Shown: positions 53,357 through 63,306, numbered from the stretch's first letter. The stretch is 64,000 nucleotides of DNA from Streptomyces bauhiniae (GCF_004784475.1 NZ_SRRT01000001.1:620001-684000), one strand, 5' to 3'. Notes: a model not told the origin generated them from the sequence alone. Made by a program: numbers and translations.

Positions 53357-53818
53357 ATGGCACTCACGAACGAACACCCCGGTGAGCAGGCGGCTCCCAG
53401 CCCCATCCGGCTGATCGGCATCCGGGACACGCCCCTCTCCGTGGACGAGGTGTTCGCCGCGCTCGGGGACGAGGCGGCGGGCGGGATCTCGCTGTTCGTG
53501 GGCACCGTGCGCAACCACGACGGGGGCGCGGACGTCGACGCCCTCGGCTACTCCTGCCACCCCTCCGCCGCCGACGAGATGCGGCGGGTCGCGGAGAAGG
53601 TCGTCGCGGAGTACCCGGTGCGCGCCCTGGCGGCCGTCCACCGGGTGGGTGACCTGGCCGTCGGCGACCTCGCCGTCGTCGTCGGCGTGTCGTGCCCGCA
53701 CCGGGCCGAGGCGTTCGCGGCCTGCCGGAAGCTCATCGACGACATCAAGCACGAGGTGCCCGTCTGGAAGCACCAGCGCTTCTCCGACGGCACCGAGGAG
53801 TGGGTCGGCGCCTGCTGA
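53357..53818 (+). CDS. moaE: Molybdopterin synthase catalytic subunit MoaE
   Basis: 153 aa. GGISLFVGTVRNHDGG, HRVGDLAVGDLAVVVGVS and the C-terminal KHEVPVWKHQ, with the active Lys, identify MoaE. It transfers sulfur from MoaD (activated by MoeZ, encoded elsewhere in this window) onto precursor Z. ATG 53357. It is 101 bp downstream of the SDR gene. Confidence 0.95.
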   Translation: MALTNEHPGEQAAPSPIRLIGIRDTPLSVDEVFAALGDEAAGGISLFVGTVRNHDGGADVDALGYSCHPSAADEMRRVAEKVVAEYPVRALAAVHRVGDLAVGDLAVVVGVSCPHRAEAFAACRKLIDDIKHEVPVWKHQRFSDGTEEWVGAC

Positions 53819-53950
53819 CGGCGGTGACGTTCGGCCCATCGGGTGCTCCGGTTGCGTAACCGCCCCCCGCGCGTGAGCGTTGTCCCTGCGAATGGTTAAT
53901 CTGCTGATCACTCAGTTCGCAGCGGACACTCATGGGGTTGGGAGGTCGGC

Positions 53951-54124
53951 ATGGCGGTGCTCGTCTGGTTGCTGATTCCGTTCATCGCCGCGGTCGCGGC
54001 CGGTCTGTGGGGAAGCTGGGCCAACCGGACCCGCAGGACCCGCGGGGACGGCCCGGAACTCGACGGCTACGCGCGCTTCCGCGAGGCCATGGAGAAGTCC
54101 CACACGGGCGCTCCCGGCGCTTGA
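53951..54124 (+). CDS. Small membrane protein, 57 aa
   Basis: ATG 53951 preceded by GGGAGGTCGGC. One N-terminal membrane helix (MAVLVWLLIPFIAAVAAGLW) and a basic/charged cytoplasmic tail (RRTRGDGPELDGYARFREAM). Conserved in Streptomyces next to the PDZ-protease gene. Function unknown. Confidence 0.82.
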   Translation: MAVLVWLLIPFIAAVAAGLWGSWANRTRRTRGDGPELDGYARFREAMEKSHTGAPGA

Positions 54125-54174
54125 CGGGGGTGCCCTGACGGGGCGCCGACACACGTGTCCCGTACTGTCGTGCC

Positions 54175-55272
54175 ATGCCACGCCGTACCGCGACGATGCT
54201 CGCGTCCACCCTGATGCTGATCGCGCTGCTCTGCGCGGGAGTGCTCATCCCCGTGCCGTACGCGGAGATGTCGCCGGGGCCGACCGTGAACACGCTCGGG
54301 GACCACGACGGCGAGCCGGTGCTCCAGGTCTCGGGCCACCGCACCTATCCGGCCGACGGTCACCTGAACATGACGACCGTCCGGGTGACCAGCGCGGACT
54401 TCCGGATGAACCTGGTCGAGGCGGTCTACGGCTGGCTGGCGCACGACACCAAGGTCGTCCCGCACGACACGCTCTACCCGGACGGCAAGACCGAGGAGCA
54501 GTCGACGCAGGAGAACGCCGAGGAGTTCAGCCAGTCCCAGGAGAGCGCCAAGGTCGCCGCCCTGAAGGAGCTGCACATCCCGGTGACGTCCTGGGTGATC
54601 GTCTCCACGGTGATCAAGGACTCCCCGGCCGAGGGCAAGCTGCACGCGGGTGACGTGATCAAGGCCGTGGACGGCACCGAGGTCAAGCAGCCGTCCGACG
54701 TGGCCAAGCTGGTCACCAAGCACAAGCCGGGCCAGAAGGTCGTCTTCACGGTCGTCCCCGCCAAGGAGCAGGCGGCCGCCGAGAAGGCGCACCGGACGGC
54801 GACCAAGACGCAGGACGTGAAGATCACGACCACCGACTCCGACGACAAGGGCGCCCACCGGGCCATCGTCGGGATCTCCGCCGGGACCGACCACACCTTC
54901 CCGTTCACCATCGACATCAAGCTCGCCGACGTCGGCGGCCCCAGCGCCGGCCTGATGTTCTCGCTCGGCATCTACGACAAGCTCACCCCGGGCAGCCTCA
55001 CCGGCGGCAAGTTCATCGCGGGCACCGGCACCATCGACGACGACGGCACGGTCGGCCCCATCGGCGGCATCGAGATGAAGACGGTCGGCGCGCGCGCCAA
55101 GGGCGCCCAGTACTTCCTGACCCCGGCCGACAACTGCGCCTCCGCCGCCAAGGACACCCCGAGCGGCCTCACCCTCGTCAAGGTGAAGAAGATCGGCGAC
55201 GCCCTGGACGCCCTCAAGGACATCCGCGAGGGCCGCACCGCCGACCTGCCGAAGTGCACCACCAAGGGCTGA
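54175..55272 (+). CDS. PDZ domain and Lon-type (S16) protease-like membrane protein (YlbL type)
   Basis: 365 aa. N-terminal membrane span (MLIALLCAGVLIPVPYA), PDZ-like region (about 135-200; SPAEGKLHAGDVIKAVDGTE) and a C-terminal Lon protease domain with GGPSAGLMFSL (Ser) and GGIEMKTVGA (Lys), the Ser-Lys dyad. Secreted side exposed; YlbL-type proteases act on membrane-associated substrates. ATG 54175. It follows the 57-aa membrane protein gene by 50 bp. Confidence 0.93.
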   Translation: MPRRTATMLASTLMLIALLCAGVLIPVPYAEMSPGPTVNTLGDHDGEPVLQVSGHRTYPADGHLNMTTVRVTSADFRMNLVEAVYGWLAHDTKVVPHDTLYPDGKTEEQSTQENAEEFSQSQESAKVAALKELHIPVTSWVIVSTVIKDSPAEGKLHAGDVIKAVDGTEVKQPSDVAKLVTKHKPGQKVVFTVVPAKEQAAAEKAHRTATKTQDVKITTTDSDDKGAHRAIVGISAGTDHTFPFTIDIKLADVGGPSAGLMFSLGIYDKLTPGSLTGGKFIAGTGTIDDDGTVGPIGGIEMKTVGARAKGAQYFLTPADNCASAAKDTPSGLTLVKVKKIGDALDALKDIREGRTADLPKCTTKG

Positions 55273-55325
55273 GAACGGCCGCCACGCGCGCGGGGACTTC
55301 CCCGCGCGCGTAGACAGTACGAAGA

Positions 55326-55868
55326 TCAGTCGGCGAACGTCGCCGCCAGCGCCTCCGCCAGCCCCGGCACCAGGTCGGGACCGGTCAGCACCTCGGTAGC
55401 GGAGTCCTTCTCCCGCAGCCTGATCGCCGACTCGCGGTTGCCGTCGCGCAGCACCGCCACCGTCATCCGCACCTCCTGGCGCTCCGGACGCGCGGCCACC
55501 CACTTGGCCAGCTCGGCGTCGCTGAGCCCCTGCGGGACCTGCGTGTCGACGGAGGAGGGCAGCATCAGGCGCTCCACGGTGAGCGCGCAGCCGACCACCG
55601 CGTCCGGCCAGGCGATGGTGGCGAGGAACTCGTCGAGCGCCTTGTCGGCAGGCACCTCGTCCTGCTCGATCGGGGTGAAGCCGGTGGCGCCGGTCTCCTC
55701 GTCCAGGCCGAGCTGGGCCGCGAGGGAGGGTTCCTGGGTGCGCAGACGCGCGGTGTCGACGAGGGCGAAGAGGCGGGCCGGCTGGTCCCAGCCGAGGCCG
55801 GACGCGTACTCGTCGATCTCGAGTACGGCCCGGGTGAGCGGGCTCGCCGCCATGGGAGTGTTGGACAT
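55326..55868 (-). CDS. PPA1309 family protein
   Basis: 180 aa. Conserved features LTRAVLEIDEYASGLGWDQP, IAWPDAVVGCALTVERLMLP and VRMTVAVLRDGNRESAIRL match the PPA1309 actinobacterial family. Function unknown. ATG 55868 (AGGATTGTGACC upstream). Between the convergent protease gene and divergent UPF0182 gene. Confidence 0.9.
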   Translation of the reverse strand: MSNTPMAASPLTRAVLEIDEYASGLGWDQPARLFALVDTARLRTQEPSLAAQLGLDEETGATGFTPIEQDEVPADKALDEFLATIAWPDAVVGCALTVERLMLPSSVDTQVPQGLSDAELAKWVAARPERQEVRMTVAVLRDGNRESAIRLREKDSATEVLTGPDLVPGLAEALAATFAD

Positions 55869-56019
55869 GGTCACAATCCTGCCTCGTTCCTGGCCGAAAT
55901 CGGGAACCGAGTAAACCGTGAGTAAGTTGCATAGGTGGGGGCCCGCGATCACAGGGGGCCACCAAGGGCCCGCGAACACGAGGGTCTGACGGATCGACAG
56001 CGACTTCGAGGTGCGCACC

Positions 56020-58908
56020 TTGGCTTTCCAGATGCCGGACCGCGGCGGAGGCCCGACGGGGCCACGGATCAGGGCGGGCCGACCGTCCCGGCGGGTGAGG
56101 ACCCTGCTCGTCACCCTGGGCGTCCTGGCCGCCCTCGGCATGGCCTTCACCATGTTCGCCGGTTTCTGGACGGACTGGCTCTGGTACCGGTCGGTGCACT
56201 ACTCGTCGGTCTTCACCACCACCCTGTGGACGAAGATCGGGCTGTTCTTCGTCTTCGGTCTGCTGATGGCCCTGGCGGTGGGCTTCAACATCTGGCTCGC
56301 GCACCGGATGCGGCCCCCGCTGAGTGCCATGTCGATGGAGCAGCAGAGCCTCGACCGGTACCGGATGGGGATCGCGCCGTACAAGACCTGGCTGCTGCTC
56401 GCCGTCACCGCGCTGGTCGGCCTCATCGCCGGCGCCTCGGCGGCCGGCCAGTGGCGGGTCTGGCTGATGTGGGTCAACGGCGTGCCGTTCCACCAGAAGG
56501 ACCCCCAGTTCCACCGGGACGTCTCCTTCTACGCCTTCGACCTGCCCTGGTACCGCTTTCTGCTGGCCTTCGGCTTCGCCACGGCCATCCTGTCGCTGAT
56601 CGCCGCCGCGCTCACCCACTACCTGTACGGCGGACTGCGCGTCACCAGCCCCGGCTCGCGCGCCTCGGCCGCCGCGACCGGTCATCTCTCGGTGCTGCTC
56701 GGCGTCTTCGTCTCCCTGAAGGCCGTCGCCTACTGGCTCGACCGGTACGGCCTCGCGGTGAAGTCCAGCGACTTCCGGGCGACCGGCAACTGGACGGGTC
56801 TGCGCTATGTGGACGCCAACGCCTATCTGCCCGCCAAGAACATCCTGTTCTTCATCGCCGTCATCTGCGCGCTGCTGTTCTTCGCCACCCTGTGGCGGCG
56901 CACCTGGCAGCTCCCGGTCATCGGCTTCGGTCTGATGGTGCTCTCCGCGGTCCTGATCGGCGGCCTCTACCCGGCCATCGTGCAGAAGTTCCAGGTCCAG
57001 CCCAACGAGCAGGCCAAGGAAGCCCCGTACGTCCAGAAGAACCTCAAGGCGACCCGCGAGGCGTACGGCATCGACCACACCCAGGTCAGCGAGTACTCCG
57101 GCAAGGCCGCGACGGACGACAAGACCAAGCTGCGCGACCAGGTCGGCCAGACCGCCAGCATCCGCATCATGGACCCGAACGTGGTCTCGCCCACGTTCCA
57201 GCAGCTCCAGCAGATCCGGAACTACTACGGCTTCCCGACCAACCTGGACGTCGACCGGTACCCCACCAAGGACGGCAAGGAGCAGGACACCGTCCTCGGC
57301 CTGCGTGAGCTGAACCTCAACGGCATCCCGAAGAACAACTGGATCAACGACCACTTCCGCTACACCCACGGCTACGGCGTGGTCGCCGCCAAGGGCACCG
57401 AGTCCGACGACAAGGGCCGCCCGGTCTTCACCGAGAAGAACCTGCCCTCCAAGGGCGACCTCGGCGAGTACCAGCAGCAGGTCTACTACGGCGAGAAGAC
57501 CACCACGTACTCCATCGTCGGCGGTCCCCAGAAGGAGATCGACTACTCCGACGACGAGGGCGAGAAGACCACCAGCTACCAGGGCAAGAGCGGCGTCAAC
57601 CTGGACAGCCCGATCAACCGGGCGGCGTACGCGGTGGCGTTCAACGAGCCGCAGATCCTCTACTCCGGGGCGATCGGCGACGGTTCGCGCATCCTGTACA
57701 ACCGCACGCCCAAGGACCGCGTCGAGGCCGTCGCGCCCTGGCTGACCATCGACGGCGACGCCTACCCGGCCGTGGTGGACCACCGCATCCAGTGGATCGT
57801 GGACGCCTACACGACCAGCAACGGCTATCCGTACGCCTCGCGCACCACGCTCGGGGACACCACGGCCGACTCGCTGACCGCGACCAACAACTCCCGTGCG
57901 GTGGTGGCCCAGCAGAACCAGGTCAACTACATCCGCAACTCCGTCAAGGCGACCGTCGACGCCTACACCGGTGACGTCAAGCTCTACCAGTGGGACTCCG
58001 CCGACCCGGTGCTCAAGACGTGGATGAAGGCGTTCCCCGGCACGGTGAAGCCCCGCTCGGCCATCAGCGCGGAGCTGATGGCCCATCTGCGGTACCCGCA
58101 GGACCTGTTCAAGGTCCAGCGCGAGCTGCTCACCCGGTACCACGTGACCAACGCGCAGACGTTCCTCAGCGGCAGCGAGGTGTGGCAGGTCCCGGACGAC
58201 CCGTCCAACGACTCGCGCGACTCGGTCCCGCCGTACTACCTGAGCATGAAGATGCCGGACCAGAAGCAGCAGGTCTTCTCGCTGACGACGACCTTCACAC
58301 CGAACGGCCGGGACAACCTGAGCGCGTTCATGGCCGTCGACTCCGATCCGCGCGCCAGCGACTACGGCAAGATCAGAATCCTGAAGCTGCCGACCAGCAC
58401 CACGGTCGACGGCCCCAAACAGGTGCAGAGCCAGTTCAACTCCGAACCGTCCATCGCGGAGACGATCAGCCTGCTGAGCCGGGGTCACTCCCAGGTGGAG
58501 TACGGCAACCTGCTCACCGTCCCGCTGGACGGCGGCCTGCTGTACGCGGAGCCGGTGTACGTGCGCGGCGGCACGCTGAAGTACCCGCTGCTGCGCAAGG
58601 TGCTGGTGACCTACGAGGGCCGGACCGCCTTCGAGGACACGCTCGACCAGGCGCTGGACAAGGTCTTCGGGGTCAAGGGCTCCGAGCCGCCGAAGACCGG
58701 CACCACCGAACCGCCGGCCTCCACCAACCCGACGGTCCGCCAGGCCCTGGAGGACGCCCAGAAGGCGTACGACGCCGGGCAGGAGGCCCTCAAGTCCGGT
58801 CCGGACTGGGACGCCTACGCCAAGGCGCAGAAGGACCTCCAGGACGCGCTCAAGAAGGCCGAGGACGCCCAGTCCGCGGCGGACAAGCCCCGGACCAGCG
58901 GCGACTGA
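56020..58908 (+). CDS. UPF0182 family large membrane protein
   Basis: 962 aa. About seven N-terminal membrane helices, with motifs [19 protein letters not shown] and [20 protein letters not shown], then a large extracytoplasmic domain and an acidic, Lys-rich C-terminal tail ([20 protein letters not shown]). The protein is conserved across Actinobacteria; function unknown. I place the start at TTG 56020 (GAGG 8 nt before) instead of GTG 56011 or ATG 56032, which lack a site. Confidence 0.9.
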   Translation: MAFQMPDRGGGPTGPRIRAGRPSRRVRTLLVTLGVLAALGMAFTMFAGFWTDWLWYRSVHYSSVFTTTLWTKIGLFFVFGLLMALAVGFNIWLAHRMRPPLSAMSMEQQSLDRYRMGIAPYKTWLLLAVTALVGLIAGASAAGQWRVWLMWVNGVPFHQKDPQFHRDVSFYAFDLPWYRFLLAFGFATAILSLIAAALTHYLYGGLRVTSPGSRASAAATGHLSVLLGVFVSLKAVAYWLDRYGLAVKSSDFRATGNWTGLRYVDANAYLPAKNILFFIAVICALLFFATLWRRTWQLPVIGFGLMVLSAVLIGGLYPAIVQKFQVQPNEQAKEAPYVQKNLKATREAYGIDHTQVSEYSGKAATDDKTKLRDQVGQTASIRIMDPNVVSPTFQQLQQIRNYYGFPTNLDVDRYPTKDGKEQDTVLGLRELNLNGIPKNNWINDHFRYTHGYGVVAAKGTESDDKGRPVFTEKNLPSKGDLGEYQQQVYYGEKTTTYSIVGGPQKEIDYSDDEGEKTTSYQGKSGVNLDSPINRAAYAVAFNEPQILYSGAIGDGSRILYNRTPKDRVEAVAPWLTIDGDAYPAVVDHRIQWIVDAYTTSNGYPYASRTTLGDTTADSLTATNNSRAVVAQQNQVNYIRNSVKATVDAYTGDVKLYQWDSADPVLKTWMKAFPGTVKPRSAISAELMAHLRYPQDLFKVQRELLTRYHVTNAQTFLSGSEVWQVPDDPSNDSRDSVPPYYLSMKMPDQKQQVFSLTTTFTPNGRDNLSAFMAVDSDPRASDYGKIRILKLPTSTTVDGPKQVQSQFNSEPSIAETISLLSRGHSQVEYGNLLTVPLDGGLLYAEPVYVRGGTLKYPLLRKVLVTYEGRTAFEDTLDQALDKVFGVKGSEPPKTGTTEPPASTNPTVRQALEDAQKAYDAGQEALKSGPDWDAYAKAQKDLQDALKKAEDAQSAADKPRTSGD

Positions 58909-58951
58909 CCGGACCCGCCCCCGCGCCGTGCTAGAGTTGTGCACACAACGG

Positions 58952-59025
58952 CGCGGGGTGGAGCAGCTCGGTAGCTCGCTGGGCTCATAACCCAGAGGTC
59001 GCAGGTTCAAATCCTGTCCCCGCTA
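58952..59025 (+). tRNA. Initiator tRNA-fMet (CAT), first copy
   Basis: Acceptor CGCGGGG...CCCCGCT with C1 mispaired, D-loop AGCTCGGTAGCTCG, anticodon stem CTGGG/CCCAG with the three G:C pairs specific to initiators, anticodon CAT at 58986-58988, T-loop TTCAAAT. CCA is not encoded. An excellent terminator follows. Identical to the second copy at 61146. Confidence 0.95.
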
Positions 59026-59031
59026 CTGAAA

Positions 59032-59068
59032 ACGAAGGCCCGGATCTCATCGAGATCCGGGCCTTCGT
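59032..59068 (+). terminator. Hairpin after first tRNA-fMet
   Basis: ACGAAGGCCCGGATCTC (59032-59048) pairs with GAGATCCGGGCCTTCGT (59052-59068): 17-bp stem, 3-nt loop. Confidence 0.85.
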
Positions 59069-59230
59069 GATGTGCGAACTCATGTCCTGCGCGTTTCATC
59101 GGCCGCGCCGCCGCCCGGAGTTGGGCCAACTGTGTTTGACTTGTCTCTCTGTGGGCATGTCGACAAAACGCTGAAGTGACCTCACGGGCTGCGGTACACC
59201 GGGTGTACCCAGGTTGCAGGTGGTGCGACG

Positions 59231-61063
59231 ATGGACGTTATGGGGGACAAGGCAACTCTGTTCGAGACAGGGCGATTTGTGCAGCCTTCGGGTGAGGAAC
59301 CGTCCCGCGACGTGGACGAGATGGGGGAGGACGCCGAGGAGGTGCGCCTCGGGATGGCGGCGCGCACCGGCGACGCCGAGGCCGCCAGCGTCCTCGGGGC
59401 CATGCTGCTGCGCCGCGGCGACCTCGACGCGGCCGAACCCCAGCTCCGTGCCGCCGCGTCCGCCGGTGACCGGCCCGCCGCCAACAACCTGGGCGTCCTG
59501 CTGCACCAGCGCGGGTACGCCGACGAGGCCGCCGACTGGTGGCGGATCGCCGCCGTCGCCGGCTCGGCCGCGGCCGCGCACGCGCTCGGCCGCCACCACC
59601 GCGAGCGCGGCGACGAACCCGCCGCCGAGTACTGGCTGCGCCAGTCCGCCGAGCAGGGCCATGTGCTCGGCGCCTACGCCCTCGCCGACCTGCTGGAGCA
59701 CCGCGGCGACTCCCGCTCCGCGTACTGGATGCGCGCCGCCGCCGAGCGCGGCCACCGCGAGGCCGCCTACCGGCTCGCCCGCTCCCTGGACGGCGGCGAC
59801 ACCGAGCCCGGCATGGGGCGCGAGGAGGAGGCCGGTGCGGCGAAGGCGTCCACCGAGGCCGAGCAGTGGTACCGCCAGGCCGCCGCACGCGGCCACCGCC
59901 GGGCCGCGCTGCACCTCGGCGCCATCCTGGAGAAGCGCGGCGAGCTGAAGGAGGCCGGGCGCTGGTACCTCACCTCCGCCAAGGACGGCGAGGCCCGAGC
60001 CGCCTGCGCGCTCGGCTTCCTGCTGCGCGACGCGGGGGACACCGAGAGCGCGGCCGTGTGGTGGCTGCGCGCCGCCCAGGACGGCGACGGCAACGCGGCC
60101 AACGCGCTGGGCGCCCTGCACGCCGAGCGCGGCGAGACCCAGACCGCCGAGCGCTGGTACCGGGCCGCGCTGGACGCCGGGGATGACAACGGCGCCTACA
60201 ACCTCGGGCTGCTCTGCGCCGAGCAGGGCCGCACCGCCCAGGCCGAGCAGTGGTACCGGCGCGCCGCCTACGCGGGCCACCGGGAGGCGGCGAACGCGCT
60301 GGCCATCCTGCTGCTGCGGGGCGGCGACACCAGCGGCGCCGAGCCCTGGTTCTCCAAGGCCGCCGAGGCCGGCAGCGTGGACGCCGCGTTCAACCTGGGC
60401 ATCCTGCACGCGGGCCGCGACACCGCGGAGGACAGCGAGGCCGCGGTGCGCTGGTACGAGCGGGCGGCCGCCGCCGGGCACACCGAGGCCGCCCTCCAGG
60501 TGGGCATCGCCCGGCTGCGCGAGGGCGACGAGCAGACCGCCGAGCGCCATCTGCGGTGCGCGGCCGGCGGCGGCAGCGCGGAGGCCGCGTACCGGCTGGC
60601 CACCGTGCTGGACGCGCGCCGTCCGCCGGAGCCCGCGCACGAGCTGGGCGAGAGCGTGCACGACAAGACCGAGTGCGAGGAGTGGTACGAGCGGGCGGCC
60701 GGCCAGGGCCACCGGCGCGCCCAGGTGCGGGTCGGCATGCTCGCGGCGGCGCGCGGTGACGTGGTCGAGGCGGCGCGCTGGTACCGGGCGGCCGCCGAGG
60801 CCGGGTCCCGCAACGGCGCCTTCAACCTGGGGCTGCTGCTGGCCCGCGAGGGCAGCGAGCCCGAGGCCGCCGTGTGGTGGACCCGGGCCGCCGACGCCGG
60901 GCACGGCCGGGCCGCGCTGCGCCTGGCCCTGGTGTACGCGCGCCGGGGCGAGCTGGCCGAGGGACAGCGCTGGGCGGCCCGCGCGATGGAGCTGGGCCCG
61001 AAGGAGGTCGGCGAGCGGGCGGCCCGGCTGGAGGGGGCGCTGCGCGAGGAGCTGTCGGCCTGA
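59231..61063 (+). CDS. Sel1/TPR-repeat protein
   Basis: 610 aa built from about fifteen Sel1-type repeats of 36 residues (pattern A-x2-LG-x-L...GD-x2-AE-x-WYRRAA, e.g. EQWYRRAAYAGHREAANALA, GAYNLGLLCAEQGR). No signal peptide, no catalytic motif: a cytoplasmic scaffold. Start ATG 59231 (AGGTGG upstream); ATG 59240 is an alternative. Flanked by two identical initiator tRNA genes. Function unknown. Confidence 0.9.
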   Translation: MDVMGDKATLFETGRFVQPSGEEPSRDVDEMGEDAEEVRLGMAARTGDAEAASVLGAMLLRRGDLDAAEPQLRAAASAGDRPAANNLGVLLHQRGYADEAADWWRIAAVAGSAAAAHALGRHHRERGDEPAAEYWLRQSAEQGHVLGAYALADLLEHRGDSRSAYWMRAAAERGHREAAYRLARSLDGGDTEPGMGREEEAGAAKASTEAEQWYRQAAARGHRRAALHLGAILEKRGELKEAGRWYLTSAKDGEARAACALGFLLRDAGDTESAAVWWLRAAQDGDGNAANALGALHAERGETQTAERWYRAALDAGDDNGAYNLGLLCAEQGRTAQAEQWYRRAAYAGHREAANALAILLLRGGDTSGAEPWFSKAAEAGSVDAAFNLGILHAGRDTAEDSEAAVRWYERAAAAGHTEAALQVGIARLREGDEQTAERHLRCAAGGGSAEAAYRLATVLDARRPPEPAHELGESVHDKTECEEWYERAAGQGHRRAQVRVGMLAAARGDVVEAARWYRAAAEAGSRNGAFNLGLLLAREGSEPEAAVWWTRAADAGHGRAALRLALVYARRGELAEGQRWAARAMELGPKEVGERAARLEGALREELSA

Positions 61064-61145
61064 GCTGGGCGGACGGTGCGCGGAGGGATGCGAGGGAACG
61101 GATTTGCCTTCGCGGCCAGGGGTCCCGTAGTGTCGTGTTCACCGA

Positions 61146-61219
61146 CGCGGGGTGGAGCAGCTCGGTAGCTCGCTGGGCTCATAACCCAGAGGTCGCAGGT
61201 TCAAATCCTGTCCCCGCTA
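61146..61219 (+). tRNA. Initiator tRNA-fMet (CAT), second copy
   Basis: 74 nt, identical to the copy at 58952-59025 (identity extends five nt past the 3' end). Same C1 mismatch and GGG/CCC anticodon-stem features, anticodon at 61180-61182. A hairpin follows at 61227. Confidence 0.95.
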
Positions 61220-61226
61220 CTGAAGG

Positions 61227-61262
61227 CCGAGGGCCGGAATCCGAATGGATTCCGGCCCTCGG
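61227..61262 (+). terminator. Hairpin after second tRNA-fMet
   Basis: CCGAGGGCCGGAATCC (61227-61242) and GGATTCCGGCCCTCGG (61247-61262): 16-bp perfect stem, GAAT loop. Also faces the end of the convergent fur gene. Confidence 0.85.
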
Positions 61263-61288
61263 TCGTATGCAAGCCCCAAGGCGGTGCG

Positions 61289-61705
61289 TCAGGCGGCCGC
61301 GCACTCCGGGCACAGGCCCCGGTAGGTCACCTCGACGTCGGAGACGGCGAAGCCGAAGCGCTCGGTGTCGGGGAGGTCGGTGAGCGGGTCGCCGGTGGGG
61401 TGCACGTCACGGATCGCGCCGCAGCGGGAGCAGACCAGGTGATGGTGCGGGCGGTGCGCGTTGGGGTCGTACCGCTTGGCGCGGTGGTCCGTGCTGACCT
61501 CCAGCACCTCGCCGAGCGAGACCAGCTCGCCCAGGGTGTTGTAGACGGTCGCGCGGGAGATCTCGGGCAGCTTCACCACGGCGCGCGCGTGGACCTCGTC
61601 GGCCGTGAGGTGGACGTGTTCGCCGTCCAGCACCTCGGCCACCACTCGGCGCTGCGAGGTCAGCCGCCATCCGCGTCCACGCAGCCGGTCCAGAAGGTCA
61701 CTCAT
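61289..61705 (-). CDS. Fur family metalloregulator
   Basis: 138 aa. Winged HTH with ISRATVYNTLGELVSLGEV, metal-binding HRPHHHLVCSRCGAIRD and a C-terminal CPEC pair, so it has a structural zinc (two CxxC). The metal sensed (iron, zinc, or peroxide in the PerR sense) cannot be told. ATG 61705; TACCCT lies seven nt upstream, suggesting a leaderless message. A 15-bp palindrome (61771-61785) stands upstream. Confidence 0.93.
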   Translation of the reverse strand: MSDLLDRLRGRGWRLTSQRRVVAEVLDGEHVHLTADEVHARAVVKLPEISRATVYNTLGELVSLGEVLEVSTDHRAKRYDPNAHRPHHHLVCSRCGAIRDVHPTGDPLTDLPDTERFGFAVSDVEVTYRGLCPECAAA

Positions 61706-61770
61706 GGCAGCCAGGGTAACAGCAGGCAGAACAGATCCCGAACAGGTGTGACTTTGGAATCGGAGCAGGA

Positions 61771-61785
61771 TTGGACTCGGTCCAA
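61771..61785. promoter_or_regulatory. Perfect palindrome upstream of fur
   Basis: TTGGAC-TCG-GTCCAA between the CBS-protein stop (61802) and the fur start (61705). It could be an operator for autoregulation or part of a small terminator for the CBS gene. Confidence 0.4.
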
Positions 61786-61801
61786 CCCGGCTCCGGCGGG
61801 G

Positions 61802-62227
61802 TCAGAGGGCCGGTTCGGGGGCGCGGGCCGGGGCCCAGCAGCGGATGATGTCGCGGACCGAGACGATGCCGGCGGGCTCGCCCCCGTCCAGGACGACCAG
61901 GTGCCGGAAGCCGCCGTGCGTCATGGCGCTCGCGGCCTCGCGCAGGGTCCAGGCCGGGGCGGCGAAGACCACGGACGTGGTGGTGTGGGCCTGGGCGGAC
62001 TCCGCGTCCGGGTCCTGGCCGAGGCCGACGGAGTTGAGGATGTCCCGTTCGGTGAGGATGCCGATGCCGCCCGCGTCCGGGTCGAGCACCACGGCGGCGC
62101 CGACCCGGCGGGCGGACATCAGGGCTGCGGCCTGGCGGAGGGTGTGGGCGGGGCCGATGGTGAGGACCACCGTGCTCATGGCGTCCTTGACGAGCGTGGG
62201 GGGCGATGCGGGGGCGGGAACGAGCAT
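61802..62227 (-). CDS. CBS-domain pair protein
   Basis: 141 aa. Two CBS domains: VKDAMSTVVLTIGPAHTLRQ ... GIGILTERDILNSVG and TTSVVFAAPAWTLREAASAM ... GIVSVRDIIRC. Binds adenosyl nucleotides in related proteins. No partner domain. ATG 62227 has a GGAGG 12 nt upstream. It is transcribed toward fur. Confidence 0.88.
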   Translation of the reverse strand: MLVPAPASPPTLVKDAMSTVVLTIGPAHTLRQAAALMSARRVGAAVVLDPDAGGIGILTERDILNSVGLGQDPDAESAQAHTTTSVVFAAPAWTLREAASAMTHGGFRHLVVLDGGEPAGIVSVRDIIRCWAPARAPEPAL

Positions 62228-62377
62228 GGGCTTCAGCCACCTCCTGCGGAACCCGCGCCGCACCAGCACGGATTCACGAATTCACAAGTGAGGGAGGCTT
62301 CAGAGTGCCAGGTAAAAGGGAGGTCAACAAGGGGGCGCGCGCGGCCTGTTGAGGGCGCGCGGCCCCGGCGGGTGCGC

Positions 62378-63172
62378 TCAGTCGCCGAGGCGTCCCAGCA
62401 GCGCGTCGTGCAGCAGGCCGTTGGAGGCCGCCGCGTTGCCGCTGTGCGGGCCCGGACGGCCGTCGAGGCCGGTGAAGGTGCCGCCCGCCTCGGTGACGAT
62501 GATCGCGTTGGCCGCCATGTCCCACAGCGACAGCTCCGGCTCGGCGCACAGGTCCACCGAGCCCTCCGCCACCATCATGTACGGCCAGAAGTCGCCGTAC
62601 GCGCGCGTGCGCCACACCTCGCGGGACAGCTCCAGGAAGCCGTCGAGCCGGCCGCGCTCCTCCCAGCCGGTGAGCGAGGAGTAGGCGAAGGAGGCGTCGG
62701 CCAGGTCGCTCACCCCGGAGGCGTGGATACGGCTCGCCGAGGTCAGGCTGCGCCCGGTGAAGGCGCCGTGGTCCTTCGCGGCCCACCAGCGGCGGCCCAG
62801 CGCGGGCGCCGAGACCAGGCCCACGACCGGATGGAACCCGCCCGGACCCGCCTCCATCAGCGAGATCAGGGTCGCCCACACCGGGACCCCGCGCACATAG
62901 TTCTTGGTGCCGTCGATCGGGTCGATCACCCAGCGGCGCGGGCCCGAGCCCTCGGCGCCGTACTCCTCGCCCAGTACCGAGTCACGGGGGCGGGCGCGCT
63001 GGAGGTGGTTGCGGATCAGCTCCTCGGCGGCCTTGTCCGCCTCGCTGACCGGGGTCATGTCCGGTTTCGTCTCGACCTTCAGGTCGAGGGCCTTGAAGCG
63101 CTCCATGGTGGTCGCGTCGGCGGCGTCCGCGAGGACATGGGCGAGGCGCAGATCGTCGAGATAGTCCGGCAT
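62378..63172 (-). CDS. hisN: Histidinol-phosphatase HisN (inositol monophosphatase fold)
   Basis: 264 aa. Metal sites LGEEYGAEG (GEE), WVIDPIDGTKNYVRG (DPIDGT) and LWDMAANAIIVTEAGG (WDxAA), the FIG/IMPase motif set. In Streptomyces this gene (SCO5208 in S. coelicolor, from memory) was shown to encode the histidinol phosphatase missing from the his cluster. ATG 63172; TACGGT 6 nt upstream suggests a leaderless start. Confidence 0.88.
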   Translation of the reverse strand: MPDYLDDLRLAHVLADAADATTMERFKALDLKVETKPDMTPVSEADKAAEELIRNHLQRARPRDSVLGEEYGAEGSGPRRWVIDPIDGTKNYVRGVPVWATLISLMEAGPGGFHPVVGLVSAPALGRRWWAAKDHGAFTGRSLTSASRIHASGVSDLADASFAYSSLTGWEERGRLDGFLELSREVWRTRAYGDFWPYMMVAEGSVDLCAEPELSLWDMAANAIIVTEAGGTFTGLDGRPGPHSGNAAASNGLLHDALLGRLGD

Positions 63173-63276
63173 GTGACGACCGTATCGGCCGCGGGTGTCC
63201 GGAAGCCACCAGGGGGAGCGCGGGCGCGGCGCACGGCGCACTGGCCGAACCGCGCCCCCGGTACGCCCCCGGACCC

Positions 63277-63306
63277 TTGACAGCGCCGGTGGGCGAGTCA
63301 AATCTA
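63277..63306 (+). promoter_or_regulatory. Probable promoter of the TetR gene
   Basis: TTGACA (63277-63282), 18-nt spacer, AATCTA (63301-63306), with TTGAC/GTCAA inverted half-sites in the spacer, an arrangement suitable for autorepression. Located 31 nt before the start codon. Confidence 0.5.

Noticed and set aside
54067..59010. A 1647-codon minus-strand frame opposite the PDZ-protease and UPF0182 genes
   Set aside because: The plus strand has recognisable proteins throughout; the minus frame has no motif and crosses gene boundaries.
58952..61219. The duplicated tRNA as attachment sites of an integrated element
   Set aside because: The interval holds only a Sel1-repeat gene with normal codon use and no integrase or other mobile gene; a full intact tRNA is present at both ends, with separate terminators.
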